A stretch of DNA of 37,826 nucleotides from UBA8522 sp035528895 (GCA_035528895.1 DATKXS010000094.1:1-37826), one strand, 5' to 3'; shown: positions 30,278 to 37,826, counted from the stretch's first letter. The notes: generated from the sequence alone by a model not told the origin. A program made the numbers and translations.

Positions 30278-31140
30278 AGGACGAGGATAACCGCTCCGAT
30301 CCAGAGCACGATGTTCAGGAGCATCGGCTTGTCCTGGATGATGATCTCTTCCGGGCTGCCGCCCTTGCCTTTGAGATGGACCAGGTAGAGATACCGGAAA
30401 ATGCCGTAGAGGACGAAGGGGGCCGTCCAGATAAGATTCGACGTGCCGAACTTCTGCACGGTCTCCTCTGAGATCGTGTAGAGGCAGTAGGCGATCAGGG
30501 TGGACGCCGTGACCACGGCGATCATCTGGTCGAGCAGGTAGGCGCTGTATTCCTTGAGGATAGGGCGGTGCTCGGCCGCCCGGTCTTCGAGAATAGTGAG
30601 CTCGTGGCGCCTCTTCCCCATCGACAGCAAAAGGGCCAGAAGCGTCGTGCAAATCAGGAGCCACGAGGAGATAGGCACCGCGATGACCAGTCCGCCGGCC
30701 ACCACCCGGATGACGAATCCCGCGGCGATCACGAAGATGTCGAGGATGACGACCTGCTTCAGCAGGAGAGAATAAGCCAGCTGCAGCAGGAAATAGATGC
30801 CGACAGCCAGGAAAAAATTCCGCTCGAGGCAAAAGGCGGCCGCCAGGCTGATCGCGGCCAGCAGGGAGAAGAGAATCAGCGCCTCAGCGGGACGGATTTC
30901 CCCCCTGGCGATCGGCCGCTTCGATTTTTTGGGATGGACCCGGTCCTCCTCGCGGTCGCAGAGGTCATTGAAGATATAGAAGGCGCCGGAGACCAGGCAG
31001 AACACGAAAAAGGCCCCGGCCGTCTTGAGCAGCAGGGGGACGGAGAAAAACCTCTGGGCGAAGACCAGGGCGGCGAAGACGAACAGGTTCTTGGTCCACT
31101 GGGCCGGCCTCACGGACCTGACGATGGCACTGACGGTCAT
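30262..31140 (-). CDS. UbiA-family prenyltransferase, decaprenyl-phosphate phosphoribosyltransferase-like
   Basis: 292 residues with about eight or nine membrane segments. The first Asp-rich motif, FNDLCDREEDRVHPKKSKRP, gives NDxxDxxxD with the HPKK and RP that mark DPPR synthase-like members; VRSVRPAQWTKNLFVFAAL is the usual N terminus, and LEDRAAEHRPILKEYSAYLLDQMIAVV is a signature of the same subgroup. The family attaches phosphoribose to a polyprenyl phosphate, a precursor for arabinose in cell envelopes of actinobacteria; in other phyla the product's use is unclear. It is alone on the minus strand, convergent with recO. Confidence 0.87.
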   Translation of the reverse strand: MTVSAIVRSVRPAQWTKNLFVFAALVFAQRFFSVPLLLKTAGAFFVFCLVSGAFYIFNDLCDREEDRVHPKKSKRPIARGEIRPAEALILFSLLAAISLAAAFCLERNFFLAVGIYFLLQLAYSLLLKQVVILDIFVIAAGFVIRVVAGGLVIAVPISSWLLICTTLLALLLSMGKRRHELTILEDRAAEHRPILKEYSAYLLDQMIAVVTASTLIAYCLYTISEETVQKFGTSNLIWTAPFVLYGIFRYLYLVHLKGKGGSPEEIIIQDKPMLLNIVLWIGAVILVLYLRE

Positions 31141-31156
31141 GGCGAATTGGCGCTAT

Positions 31157-31184
31157 TCTATACTAATAAACCCCGCTCTGGCAA
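31157..31184 (-). promoter_or_regulatory. Promoter of the UbiA-family gene
   Basis: Minus strand TTGCCA (31179-31184), 16 bases, TATAGA (31157-31162, continuing as TATAGAAT). Predicted start about 10 bases before the ATG ending at 31140, so a very short leader. Confidence 0.45.
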
Positions 31185-31264
31185 TATCCACGACCGGTCA
31201 AGACCATTACATTTTGTCCCGGTTCTGATAAAATGGGATTTCCCCGCGTGGGGCCGCCGACCCA

Positions 31265-33412
31265 ATGAAGCTCCAAGCCAACGAAGAGACGAACTACCGG
31301 AAGCTGACCTCGAGGAACACCCTGCTGACCATCATCCTCTTCGTCAGCCCGTTCCTCCTCCTCTACCTGGCCGTCAACTACGAGGTTTCGTCCCTGATCA
31401 AGAGACAGATCTACGACCGCCTGGCCGAGACGGTCGCCGAGAACATCAAGACCATCACCATTTTTCTCCAGGACCGCGAGACCGACCTGAGGTCGTTCTC
31501 CCATTTCGACATCGAAAGCCTCGAGGACGTCCCGCGCCTGATCCCGGTTCTGGCCTCCCGCCTCACCGCCATGAAATGGTATGACTTCATCCTCGTCACC
31601 GACCTGGAAGGCCGCATTATCCTCTCTCTCAACACCGACCTATCCGGGACGATCGCCGACCGGGAATACTTCCGGGCCGCCCGGGCCGGGAGATTTTTCA
31701 ATTCGGGAATCTTCTTTTCCGAAATCGTCGGCTCGAGCGTTATGATCCTCTCCGTCCCCCTGCTCAACCGGAGTGACGAGACCGTGGGAGTCGTGGCCGC
31801 CGGGTTGGACCTCCAGAGTTACTACAGCCTGCTTTTCGACCTGAGGATCGGAGAAACGAGCGAGCTCTTCCTGACGGACGGCCAGGGAATATTGCTTTCT
31901 CCAACCAAGCTGGGCGGACGCCCGCTCATCGACAAAGGGTTTCTGGAGAAAGAGGGGAATCCCCATGAGGGCCAAAAAGGGGTCAAGACGCACACTGACT
32001 ATCGCGGCCAGCGCGTGCTCTGCGCCTATGCCAGGATCCCGGGTTCCACCGATACCCTTGTCTCGGAGATCGACCTTAAAGAAGCCCTCCTGCCCCTCCG
32101 GCAGGTCAACCGGATCATCCTCTACCTTTTCCTGCCGTTCTTCGTGCTTCTCGTTTTTATTTCCACGCTCAATTCGAGGCGGACGACGTCTCTCCTCCGT
32201 CGACTGACGGTCGACCTCCGCCGGGCTCTGGAAGAGACCCGGGGAAAAAAAAGAGAAGTGGACGAAATGAACGTCGAACTGCAGAGAAGGGCGAAAGAGA
32301 GCGAGCTCCTGGCCGAGGAGCTCCGTCTCTCGGAGGAATACATCACCAACCTCGTCGACAGCATCTCCCTGGGTGTGGTCGGTCTCGACTCCTCCGGCCG
32401 GATCACTCATTTCAACAAGGAAATCCGCCGGCTCTTCAACCTGCCGGACCTCAAAAAGGGCGAGAACATCTTCCAGGCCCTGCCTTGGCTCAACGACAAG
32501 GACATCGAACTGGCTTTCGACAACACGATCCTCAGCGGCCGGCCCAATCGGATCGATAAGAAGCGGATCGACCGCCGGCACGGCGAGGAATTTTTCAATC
32601 TTTCGTTCTTCCCGGTCGAGGATGCCCGCGGCCGGATCGTGGGCGTGAGCATCCTGATCGAGGACGTCACTGAGCGCGAGAAACTCCATCGCCAGCTGGC
32701 CGATTATGAAAAGCTTTCCGCCCTCAGCCAGCTGGCCCTCGGGGCGGCCCACGAGATCAACAACCCTCTCCTGGGCATCTCCTCCTACCTCGAAATCCTC
32801 CGGGATGAGACCGCCGAAGCCGCCAAAAAGCAGGAGATCGAGGTCGTGCTGGAGAATGTTTATCGGATCTCCGAGACGATCCGAGGCCTTCTCAACTTCG
32901 CCCGGCCGACACCCCCGCAGTTCACCAAGATCAACATCAACCAGCTCGTCGAAGATACGCTGTCCTTCCTCGGCCATCAGCCGATCTTCCGCAACGTCAG
33001 GATCGAGAAGATCCTTCCCGCGGGTCTCCCCCAGGTCACCGCCGACCTCAACCAGATCCGCCAGGTCCTGACCAATATATTCATCAACGCCGCTCAGTCC
33101 ATGCCCGAGGGCGGCGAACTCAAGGCGGAGACCTCCAAGGTCAAGTTTCAGGATCGAATCCAGATCCAGATCAGCGACACCGGCATCGGCATCCCCCCGG
33201 AGAATTTAAAAAAGATCTTTGACCCCTTCTTCACCACCAAGAAGAGCCAGGGCACCGGGCTCGGCTTGAGCATCAGCCTGAGCTACATCAAGAACCATGA
33301 CGGAGAGATCTCCGTCCGGAGCGAGGCGGGAAACGGCACGACTTTCTCGATCCTTCTGCCCGTCCGCCAGAAAGGCCGGATGTCTCTCAAGCATGAGGAG
33401 GTGATCTCTTGA
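31265..33412 (+). CDS. Sensor histidine kinase with double-Cache-like sensor and PAS
   Basis: 715 residues. TM1 (about 19-38, LLTIILFVSPFLLLYLAV), a large extracytoplasmic Cache-type domain (about 40-280, with DFILVTDLEGRIILSLN and DREYFRAARAG), TM2 (about 284-303), a coiled coil (EETRGKKREVDEMNVELQRR), PAS (about 350-470, ISLGVVGLDSSGRITHFN), HisKA with AHEINNPLLGI and HATPase with DTGIGIPPENLKKIFDPFFTTKK and GTGLGLS. This NtrB-like output half is matched by the adjacent NtrC-type regulator, overlapping by four bases. Cache domains bind small molecules such as amino or carboxylic acids. Given the glutamate dehydrogenase downstream, a nitrogen- or amino-acid-related ligand is plausible but not shown. 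Confidence 0.86.
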   Translation: MKLQANEETNYRKLTSRNTLLTIILFVSPFLLLYLAVNYEVSSLIKRQIYDRLAETVAENIKTITIFLQDRETDLRSFSHFDIESLEDVPRLIPVLASRLTAMKWYDFILVTDLEGRIILSLNTDLSGTIADREYFRAARAGRFFNSGIFFSEIVGSSVMILSVPLLNRSDETVGVVAAGLDLQSYYSLLFDLRIGETSELFLTDGQGILLSPTKLGGRPLIDKGFLEKEGNPHEGQKGVKTHTDYRGQRVLCAYARIPGSTDTLVSEIDLKEALLPLRQVNRIILYLFLPFFVLLVFISTLNSRRTTSLLRRLTVDLRRALEETRGKKREVDEMNVELQRRAKESELLAEELRLSEEYITNLVDSISLGVVGLDSSGRITHFNKEIRRLFNLPDLKKGENIFQALPWLNDKDIELAFDNTILSGRPNRIDKKRIDRRHGEEFFNLSFFPVEDARGRIVGVSILIEDVTEREKLHRQLADYEKLSALSQLALGAAHEINNPLLGISSYLEILRDETAEAAKKQEIEVVLENVYRISETIRGLLNFARPTPPQFTKININQLVEDTLSFLGHQPIFRNVRIEKILPAGLPQVTADLNQIRQVLTNIFINAAQSMPEGGELKAETSKVKFQDRIQIQISDTGIGIPPENLKKIFDPFFTTKKSQGTGLGLSISLSYIKNHDGEISVRSEAGNGTTFSILLPVRQKGRMSLKHEEVIS
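33395..33405 (+). promoter_or_regulatory. Full-length ribosome-binding site before TTG start
   Basis: AGGAGGTGATC is complementary to essentially the whole 16S rRNA 3' end, lying inside the kinase gene, with the TTG start of the regulator at 33409. It decides that start and may offset the weak codon and the overlap with the kinase stop. Confidence 0.7.
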
Positions 33413-34782
33413 GCACGTTCTCCATCCTGATCGTCGACGACGAGATTCTGACCCTGAACAACCTCAAGAAGGCGCTGGAGAAAGAGGATTACGAGGTCCT
33501 GGTCGCCGATTCCGGTGAGGCGGCCCTGGAGATGGTGGGCCGCTACAAGCCCCAGCTCATCCTTCTCGACCTGATGCTCCCCGGCATCTCGGGGATCGAG
33601 GTCCTGCGCCGCGTCAAGGACATCGACCGGGAGACGATCGTCATCATGATGAGCGCTTATGAGATCCTGGAAAAGGCGGTCGAATCGATGAAGCTCGGCG
33701 CCTATGACTACCTGCTAAAGCCGTTTCGGATCGGCGACCTGAAGCACACCATCCGCCGCGCTCTGGAAACCCTGGCTCTCCGCATCCGGGTCCTTGAGCA
33801 TCTCGAATCCGAAAAGGGCCGCTACTACTTCGGAAGGATCATCGCCGAGAGCAGGAAAATGAAAGAGGTCATCAGCCTGGCCAAACGGGTGGCCCGCGCC
33901 GACAGGACGACCGTCCTCCTCCAGGGAGAGAGCGGGACGGGAAAGGAACTCCTGGCCAAGGCCGTCCATTATCACAGCCCGCGGGCGGAAAAGCCGATCG
34001 TCGAGATCAACTGCGCCGCCATTCCGGAGAACCTGTTGGAGAGTGAACTGTTCGGCTACGAGGCCGGAGCTTTCACCGATGCCCGTAAGAGGAAGATCGG
34101 GCTTCTGGAAAAGGGCGACGAGGGGACGATCTTCTTCGACGAGATCGCGGATATGTCGCCCAACCTCCAGGCCAAGCTGCTCCGGGTGTTGGAGGAAGGG
34201 ACATTCAACCGCCTCGGAGGGACCCAGCCGATCAAGGTCAACATCCGCGTCATCGCGGCTACGAACATAGACCTGACCAAGGCCACGGAGAGCGGCAAAT
34301 TCCGCTCCGATCTGTTCTACAGGCTGAACGTCGTGCCCATCGTCATCCCGCCGCTGCGGGAACGCCAGGAGGATATCCTCCCCTTGGCCCTTCAGTTCAT
34401 CCGCGAGCTCAACCAGGAGCTGAAGCGAGCCTACAAAGGGATCTCCCAAGAAGCCGCCAAGGCCGTCCTCGCTTATCCCTGGCCGGGCAATGCTCGGGAG
34501 CTCCGCAATATTATCGAAAGGGTTCTTTCCCTCTATGCCGATGAGGAGGTCCGATATAACTATCTCCCCTCGGAAATCAGAGACTACCGGGAGATACCCG
34601 ACTCCCCCGGATTCGAGGATATCGTTCCGGTCGACTCGCTTCCGACTTTGGAGAAATTGGAGAAAGCCTACATCAAGAAAGTCCTGGCGGCCGTCGACAA
34701 GAACAGGACTCAGGCCGCCAAGGTACTGGGGATTCATCCTTCCTCTCTCTTCAGAAAAATCAAGGCCTGGGAAAAGCAATAA
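33409..34782 (+). CDS. NtrC-family sigma-54-dependent response regulator
   Basis: 457 residues: receiver (DD at 10-11, D54, Lys in LKPF near 104), AAA+ (Walker A GESGTGKE at 173-180, Walker B TIFFDEI, GAFTDA at 220-225, NVVPIVIPPLRERQEDI) and a well-conserved Fis-type helix-turn-helix (KNRTQAAKVLGIHPSSLFRKIK). GAFTDA differs from GAFTGA at one position, a variant found in other activators, so sigma-54 activation is likely. It starts with TTG overlapping the kinase stop. A dyad and a sigma-54 promoter lie 24-118 bases after its stop, making the downstream genes its most likely target. Confidence 0.9.
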   Translation: MSTFSILIVDDEILTLNNLKKALEKEDYEVLVADSGEAALEMVGRYKPQLILLDLMLPGISGIEVLRRVKDIDRETIVIMMSAYEILEKAVESMKLGAYDYLLKPFRIGDLKHTIRRALETLALRIRVLEHLESEKGRYYFGRIIAESRKMKEVISLAKRVARADRTTVLLQGESGTGKELLAKAVHYHSPRAEKPIVEINCAAIPENLLESELFGYEAGAFTDARKRKIGLLEKGDEGTIFFDEIADMSPNLQAKLLRVLEEGTFNRLGGTQPIKVNIRVIAATNIDLTKATESGKFRSDLFYRLNVVPIVIPPLRERQEDILPLALQFIRELNQELKRAYKGISQEAAKAVLAYPWPGNARELRNIIERVLSLYADEEVRYNYLPSEIRDYREIPDSPGFEDIVPVDSLPTLEKLEKAYIKKVLAAVDKNRTQAAKVLGIHPSSLFRKIKAWEKQ

Positions 34783-34805
34783 AGTCCGGGCTCGGGGGGT
34801 ATCGC

Positions 34806-34831
34806 TGCATTTTGCAATAGCGCAAAACGCA
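34806..34831. promoter_or_regulatory. Candidate activator (enhancer) site
   Basis: TGCATTTTGC, six bases, GCAAAACGCA: a 10-base inverted repeat with one mismatch, centred about 93 bases upstream of the predicted sigma-54 start. Fis-type regulators bind such dyads 80-150 bases upstream. No T-run follows, so it is not a terminator for the regulator gene. Confidence 0.6.
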
Positions 34832-34884
34832 ATATCCTTCAGCCATTTTTAGCATATATTATTTCATATCAATAAGTTAGCTTC

Positions 34885-34900
34885 TGGCACAGAAATTGCT
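34885..34900 (+). promoter_or_regulatory. Sigma-54 (-24/-12) promoter
   Basis: TGGCAC, five bases, TTGCT: exact match to the sigma-54 consensus, with GG (34886-34887) and GC (34898-34899) separated by the required 10 bases. Predicted start near 34911. It precedes the 86-residue protein and glutamate dehydrogenase. Confidence 0.82.
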
Positions 34901-34933
34901 TTAATGTTGCCCTGCTCTAATAAGGAGGTCGAC

Positions 34934-35194
34934 ATGAGCAATCATTCAAAATCCGGCAGCGCCGTCAGGGACATCCGGGAAGAATCCCTTCCCGAGGCGG
35001 CCGAAGGCCAGCTGGCTGAAATCATCCCCTGGCCCGATGTCCACAAGATCGTCGCCCAAAAGCCGAAGACGAAAAAAAGAGTCCGGCTCGAGGGCAAATA
35101 CCTCTATCATCATGGCAAAAAAGTGCCCATCTTGCAGTTCCAGAAATCGGGTTATGACCGGCTGTTGAAGCTGCTGGTCAAGGAAATCGGCTGA
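34934..35194 (+). CDS. 86-residue protein of unknown function, upstream of gdhA
   Basis: Start fixed by AAGGAGG (34922-34928) five bases before the ATG. The product is hydrophilic and basic in its second half (AQKPKTKKRVRLEGKYLYHHGKK) with no Cys, membrane segment or domain I recognise. The order promoter, this gene, 13 bases, gdhA means the two share the sigma-54 transcript. It may be a regulator or accessory factor of the enzyme, but that is only guilt by association. Confidence 0.72.
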   Translation: MSNHSKSGSAVRDIREESLPEAAEGQLAEIIPWPDVHKIVAQKPKTKKRVRLEGKYLYHHGKKVPILQFQKSGYDRLLKLLVKEIG

Positions 35195-35207
35195 GGGGGG
35201 AACGACG

Positions 35208-36506
35208 ATGAAAGACGAAGCCAAGATCAGGTATATCAGCCCTCTTCCGGAATTAAGAGAAAAGGAATATGACCCGTTCCTGGAGGCGACTCTCCAGTTC
35301 GAGCAAGCCGCCAATTTCCTCGACCTCGATCCCTGGGTCTATCAGAGGCTCAAGCATCCCGAGCGGGAACTGACGGTCCATCTGGCCATCACCCTCGACA
35401 GCGGGGTGGCCGAGACCTTCACCGGCTTCCGGGTTCAGCATTCCAGGGTCCGCGGACCGGCCAAGGGCGGCATCCGCTACAGCCCGAAGGCGTCGCTGAA
35501 CGAATGCAAGGCTTTGGCCTCCTGGATGACCTGGAAATGCGCGGTCCTCGATCTTCCCTTCGGAGGAGGCAAAGGGGCCATTATTTGCGACCCGCTGAAG
35601 ATGTCGGAGAATGAACTCAGGAAGCTGACCAAGGAGTACACCTTCGCCATCAGGGACTTCATCGGCCCTTACTTGGATATCCTGGCGCCGGACATGTTCA
35701 CCAACGCCCAGACGATGGCCTGGATTGCCGACGCCTACAGCCAGGGCCAAGGATACCTGGAGCCCGCCGTTGTCACCGGCAAGCCCGTCAATCTCTGGGG
35801 TTCTCTGGGAAGAGCGATGGCCACCGGCACTGGACTGTTCTTCGTCCTGGAGGAAGCCTGCAAGCACCTCCAAACCCCGCTCAGCGGCAAGACCGTGGCC
35901 ATCCTCGGGTTCGGCAACGTCGGCTCATCGATCGGGAAGCTGGTCCACCAGGCCGGCTGCCGGATCATCGCCGTCACCGACATGTTCGGCGGCATCCGCT
36001 CGGACAAGGGTATCGACCCGCTTGAACTGGAGAAGCAGGTCGCTCAGACGGGCAGCGTCGTCAACTTCCCCGGGACCGAGGCGATCGACAACGACGGCCT
36101 GATCGCCCTGAATTGCGACCTCCTCATCCCGGCGGCCATGGAAGGCCAAATCCACAGGGACAACGCCGACACGGTCAAGGCCAAGATCGTCCTCGAGGGC
36201 GCCAACGGCCCGACCACCCTGGAGGCGGACGAGATCCTGAAAGAGAGGAAGGTCCTCGTTGCCCCCGACATCCTGGCCAATGCCGGCGGGGTCACCGTTT
36301 CCTACTTGGAGTGGGTGCAGGACCTGCAGCGCTACTTCTTTTCCGAGGAAGAAATCCGGGAAAAAACCGAAAAAAAGATGAAAAAAGCTTTCTGGGAGGT
36401 TGTGGCCGTGATGCAAAAGCACGATGTCACCATGAGGGAAGCCGCTTATATCGTGGCCGTCGGCCGGGTGGCGGAATCGCTGACCGCCCTGGGCCGGGCA
36501 GCCTGA
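35208..36506 (+). CDS. gdhA: Glutamate (Glu/Leu/Phe/Val) dehydrogenase
   Basis: 432 residues. The N-terminal domain has the substrate site: FRVQHSRVRGPAKGGIRYSP and DLPFGGGKGAI with catalytic Lys, LDILAPDMFT. The C-terminal Rossmann domain has AILGFGNVGSSIGKLVHQAG, and ANAGGVTVSYLEWVQ closes the family signature. Size and motifs fit the hexameric NAD-type enzyme of bacteria and archaea, reversibly turning glutamate into 2-oxoglutarate and ammonia. Control by the sigma-54 promoter links it to nitrogen or amino-acid status. A terminator follows. Confidence 0.95.
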   Translation: MKDEAKIRYISPLPELREKEYDPFLEATLQFEQAANFLDLDPWVYQRLKHPERELTVHLAITLDSGVAETFTGFRVQHSRVRGPAKGGIRYSPKASLNECKALASWMTWKCAVLDLPFGGGKGAIICDPLKMSENELRKLTKEYTFAIRDFIGPYLDILAPDMFTNAQTMAWIADAYSQGQGYLEPAVVTGKPVNLWGSLGRAMATGTGLFFVLEEACKHLQTPLSGKTVAILGFGNVGSSIGKLVHQAGCRIIAVTDMFGGIRSDKGIDPLELEKQVAQTGSVVNFPGTEAIDNDGLIALNCDLLIPAAMEGQIHRDNADTVKAKIVLEGANGPTTLEADEILKERKVLVAPDILANAGGVTVSYLEWVQDLQRYFFSEEEIREKTEKKMKKAFWEVVAVMQKHDVTMREAAYIVAVGRVAESLTALGRAA

Positions 36507-36534
36507 GACGGAATTCCTTCCTATCAAGAAGACC

Positions 36535-36578
36535 GGAGGGGGCCAGGGCTATGTCCCTCCCCCTCCCCTTTCTTTTCT
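36535..36578 (+). terminator. Rho-independent terminator after gdhA
   Basis: GGAGGGGG (36535-36542) pairs perfectly with CCCCCTCC (36559-36566), and an inner AGGG/CCCT pair closes a six-base loop with a two-base bulge. A pyrimidine tract CCTTTCTTTT follows. A strong hairpin, though the T-run is broken by C. Confidence 0.65.
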
Positions 36579-36601
36579 CCCCCCTCCTTTTTCCCGTCTC
36601 A

Positions 36602-36630
36602 TTGACCGCGTACGGCGGCTGTGATATAGG
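36602..36630 (+). promoter_or_regulatory. Promoter of small membrane-protein gene
   Basis: TTGACC, 17 bases, TATAGG, upstream of the gene starting at 36664 and just after the gdhA terminator. Predicted start near 36637. Confidence 0.5.
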
Positions 36631-36663
36631 AGGATAATCTAAGCATAAAACGGGAGAGAGAGG

Positions 36664-37008
36664 ATGAACGAAAATATCAAAATAAAACAGGATTATCATC
36701 CCAAAATAACGGGAGGACTTATTCTCATCCTGCTCGGCGTCCTCTTCCTCCTGACCGAGATGGACCGCATCTCCTGGGCGGACTGGTGGGCCTATTTCTT
36801 GGTGGGGTTGGGGGGCATTTTCCTGATCGAAGCGCTCCTGCGGGCATCCTCTGCCGAAGGCCGCCGCGGTCTCGGAGGTCGGCTTATCGCCGGGCTCATC
36901 CTGGTGATCATCGGCAGCGCCCACCTCATCGGGTTCATGGAATGGTGGCCGCTCATCCTGATCGCCGTGGGAGTCGTGGTCCTGCTATCCGCTTTCCTGA
37001 AGAAGTGA
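36664..37008 (+). CDS. Small four-segment membrane protein (LiaF-TM/DUF5668-like)
   Basis: 114 residues with about four hydrophobic stretches: GGLILILLGVLFLLTE, WWAYFLVGLGGIFLIEALL, GLILVIIGSAHLIG and WWPLILIAVGVVVLLSAFL. The repeated Trp-Trp/Gly-rich pattern is that of the LiaF-type transmembrane/DUF5668 group, whose members occur next to envelope-stress regulators. No regulator is adjacent here. GGAGAGAGG precedes the ATG. The next gene begins eight bases after the stop. Confidence 0.75.
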   Translation: MNENIKIKQDYHPKITGGLILILLGVLFLLTEMDRISWADWWAYFLVGLGGIFLIEALLRASSAEGRRGLGGRLIAGLILVIIGSAHLIGFMEWWPLILIAVGVVVLLSAFLKK

Positions 37009-37015
37009 GGTTCCG

Positions 37016-37826
37016 ATGTCCGGACTGATTCCAACCCTCTGCGTCCACGGAAAGACCTTGCCCGAGGCCTGGGAGAAGGCCGTCCTGGCCTGCTGGGAGA
37101 AAGGGGTGGCCATCGAGACCGAATACGACAAGCCGGGCGACCCGCCGAGCAAAGACTGCACGATGATGTGGGTGGTCGAAGACCCCTTCCTGGAGCCGCG
37201 CATCCACCGCGCCTTCCCGGGCGGCTTGGAAGACCTCGAGATCTATCGGCAGGAGGTCGTGGACGGCGTCCATGATCACTGGATCGCGCCCGAAGAAGGA
37301 AAATGGACATACACTTACCACAAGCGCCTGTTCGCCTATGAGATCGAAGGCATCGTCATCGACCAGGTCAACTATATCGTCGACAAGCTCAGCCAGGCAG
37401 GGCACTCCCGGCGGGCCCAGGCCATCACCTGGAACCCCAAGCTCGACCCCCCGACCTACGACCCGCCCTGCCTGCAGCGGATCTGGTGCCGGCTGCTCCC
37501 CGATGAGAAGGATAGCCTTGTCCTTAACATGAACACGCATTGGCGCTCAAGGGATGCCTACAAAGCCGCCTATATGAACGTCTTCGCCCTGACCGACCTG
37601 CAGCGCGTGATCGCCGGAAGGATCGCGGAAAAGACCGGCCGTCCCGTGCGCGTCGGCCGCTATGCCGACCTCGTGGACAGCTTTCACATCTACGGTTCGT
37701 ACTTCGAGGAGTTCAAGGGCTTCCTGACGCTGATCGAGAAGCGGAGTTTTGCGGACCGCACCTGGCCGTCTGAGTATGCCGAGCCGATGTTCGCCGAAGC
37801 CCGGGAGAGACTGAAGCGAGAAAAGG
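37016..37826 (+). CDS. Thymidylate-synthase-like protein (3' end outside window)
   Basis: The frame is open to the edge (270 residues). The second half has the thymidylate synthase/dCMP hydroxymethylase core: ITWNPKLDPPTYDPPC with the nucleophile at C152, RSRD at 177-180 for phosphate binding, N188 in MNVFAL, and later DSFHIYGSYFEEF with the conserved His and Tyr. The first 110 residues are unlike E. coli ThyA, so it belongs to the divergent, archaeal-like branch, and dTMP synthesis is likely but not certain. GAGG overlapping the previous stop is the ribosome-binding site. Confidence 0.8.
   Translation, partial: MSGLIPTLCVHGKTLPEAWEKAVLACWEKGVAIETEYDKPGDPPSKDCTMMWVVEDPFLEPRIHRAFPGGLEDLEIYRQEVVDGVHDHWIAPEEGKWTYTYHKRLFAYEIEGIVIDQVNYIVDKLSQAGHSRRAQAITWNPKLDPPTYDPPCLQRIWCRLLPDEKDSLVLNMNTHWRSRDAYKAAYMNVFALTDLQRVIAGRIAEKTGRPVRVGRYADLVDSFHIYGSYFEEFKGFLTLIEKRSFADRTWPSEYAEPMFAEARERLKREK

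Noticed and set aside
34806..34831. Dyad read as a terminator of the NtrC-type gene
   Set aside because: The stem is A/T-rich and no T-run follows; its place relative to the sigma-54 promoter fits a regulator site better.
1..37826. Search by eye for tRNA, rRNA, CRISPR arrays, phage or complete insertion sequences
   Set aside because: No cloverleaf, conserved rRNA segment, regularly spaced repeat, integrase or transposase was seen on either strand.

Overview
The window is GC-rich, gene-dense chromosomal DNA from what looks like an anaerobic Gram-negative bacterium. Outer-membrane and division genes (an OprP-like porin, ftsE/ftsX, a RodZ-like protein) point to a diderm. A ferredoxin-dependent 2-oxoacid oxidoreductase, rubrerythrins, rubredoxin, a desulforedoxin-like protein and radical-SAM/Fe-S enzymes point to anaerobic life with oxygen defence. 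The NtrY/NtrX-like and NtrB/NtrC-like sensor-regulator pairs and the small DUF6677-like membrane protein would fit an Acidobacteriota/Aminicenantia-type lineage, but that placement is inference. No rRNA, tRNA, CRISPR array, phage or complete IS was seen.

Layout. 1-899: end of a PolX DNA polymerase with its PHP domain. 1075-1563: a ferritin-like protein. 1577-3432 (minus): archease and RtcB RNA ligase. 3497-4055: an inverted-repeat element and a broken YkgJ-like gene. 4062-5072 (minus): an AmrS-type radical SAM enzyme. 5279-6876 (plus): ECF sigma factor, putative membrane anti-sigma and an exported protein. 6935-14573 (minus): a ten-gene run korA-korB-nfu-iscS-iscU-tusA-nadA-rubrerythrin-ferritin-like-nth, joining 2-oxoacid oxidation to Fe-S assembly, Fe-S client enzymes and peroxide defence. 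14699-22306 (minus): mutM, then from a strong promoter ferritin-like, rubredoxin, rubredoxin-reductase-like, porin, purA, DUF438/hemerythrin/PAS, desulforedoxin-like and PhzF-like genes. 22337-22664: a second copy of the inverted-repeat element. 22760-24952 (plus): two small membrane proteins, ftsE and ftsX. 25225-30277 (plus): rodZ-like, ntrY-like kinase, ntrX-like regulator, recO. 30262-31140 (minus): a UbiA-type DPPR synthase-like enzyme. 31265-34782 (plus): a second kinase/sigma-54 activator pair. 34806-36578: an activator-site-like dyad, a sigma-54 promoter, an 86-residue protein, glutamate dehydrogenase and a terminator. 36664 to the end: a small membrane protein and a partial thymidylate-synthase-like gene.

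The most notable points are: (1) an IscS homologue that keeps its sulfur-carrying Cys loop but has Gln in place of the PLP-binding Lys, encoded with an IscU that has an added zinc-ribbon tail, suggesting Fe-S assembly fed by sulfide rather than by cysteine desulfuration; (2) a pair of intergenic elements 86/87 identical over their left part, with ends that pair in compensating fashion; (3) a textbook sigma-54 promoter with an upstream dyad next to an NtrC-type gene, apparently controlling glutamate dehydrogenase; (4) an NtrX-like regulator with GAFPQA in place of GAFTGA; (5) a consensus promoter placed so that the rodZ-like mRNA should be leaderless.
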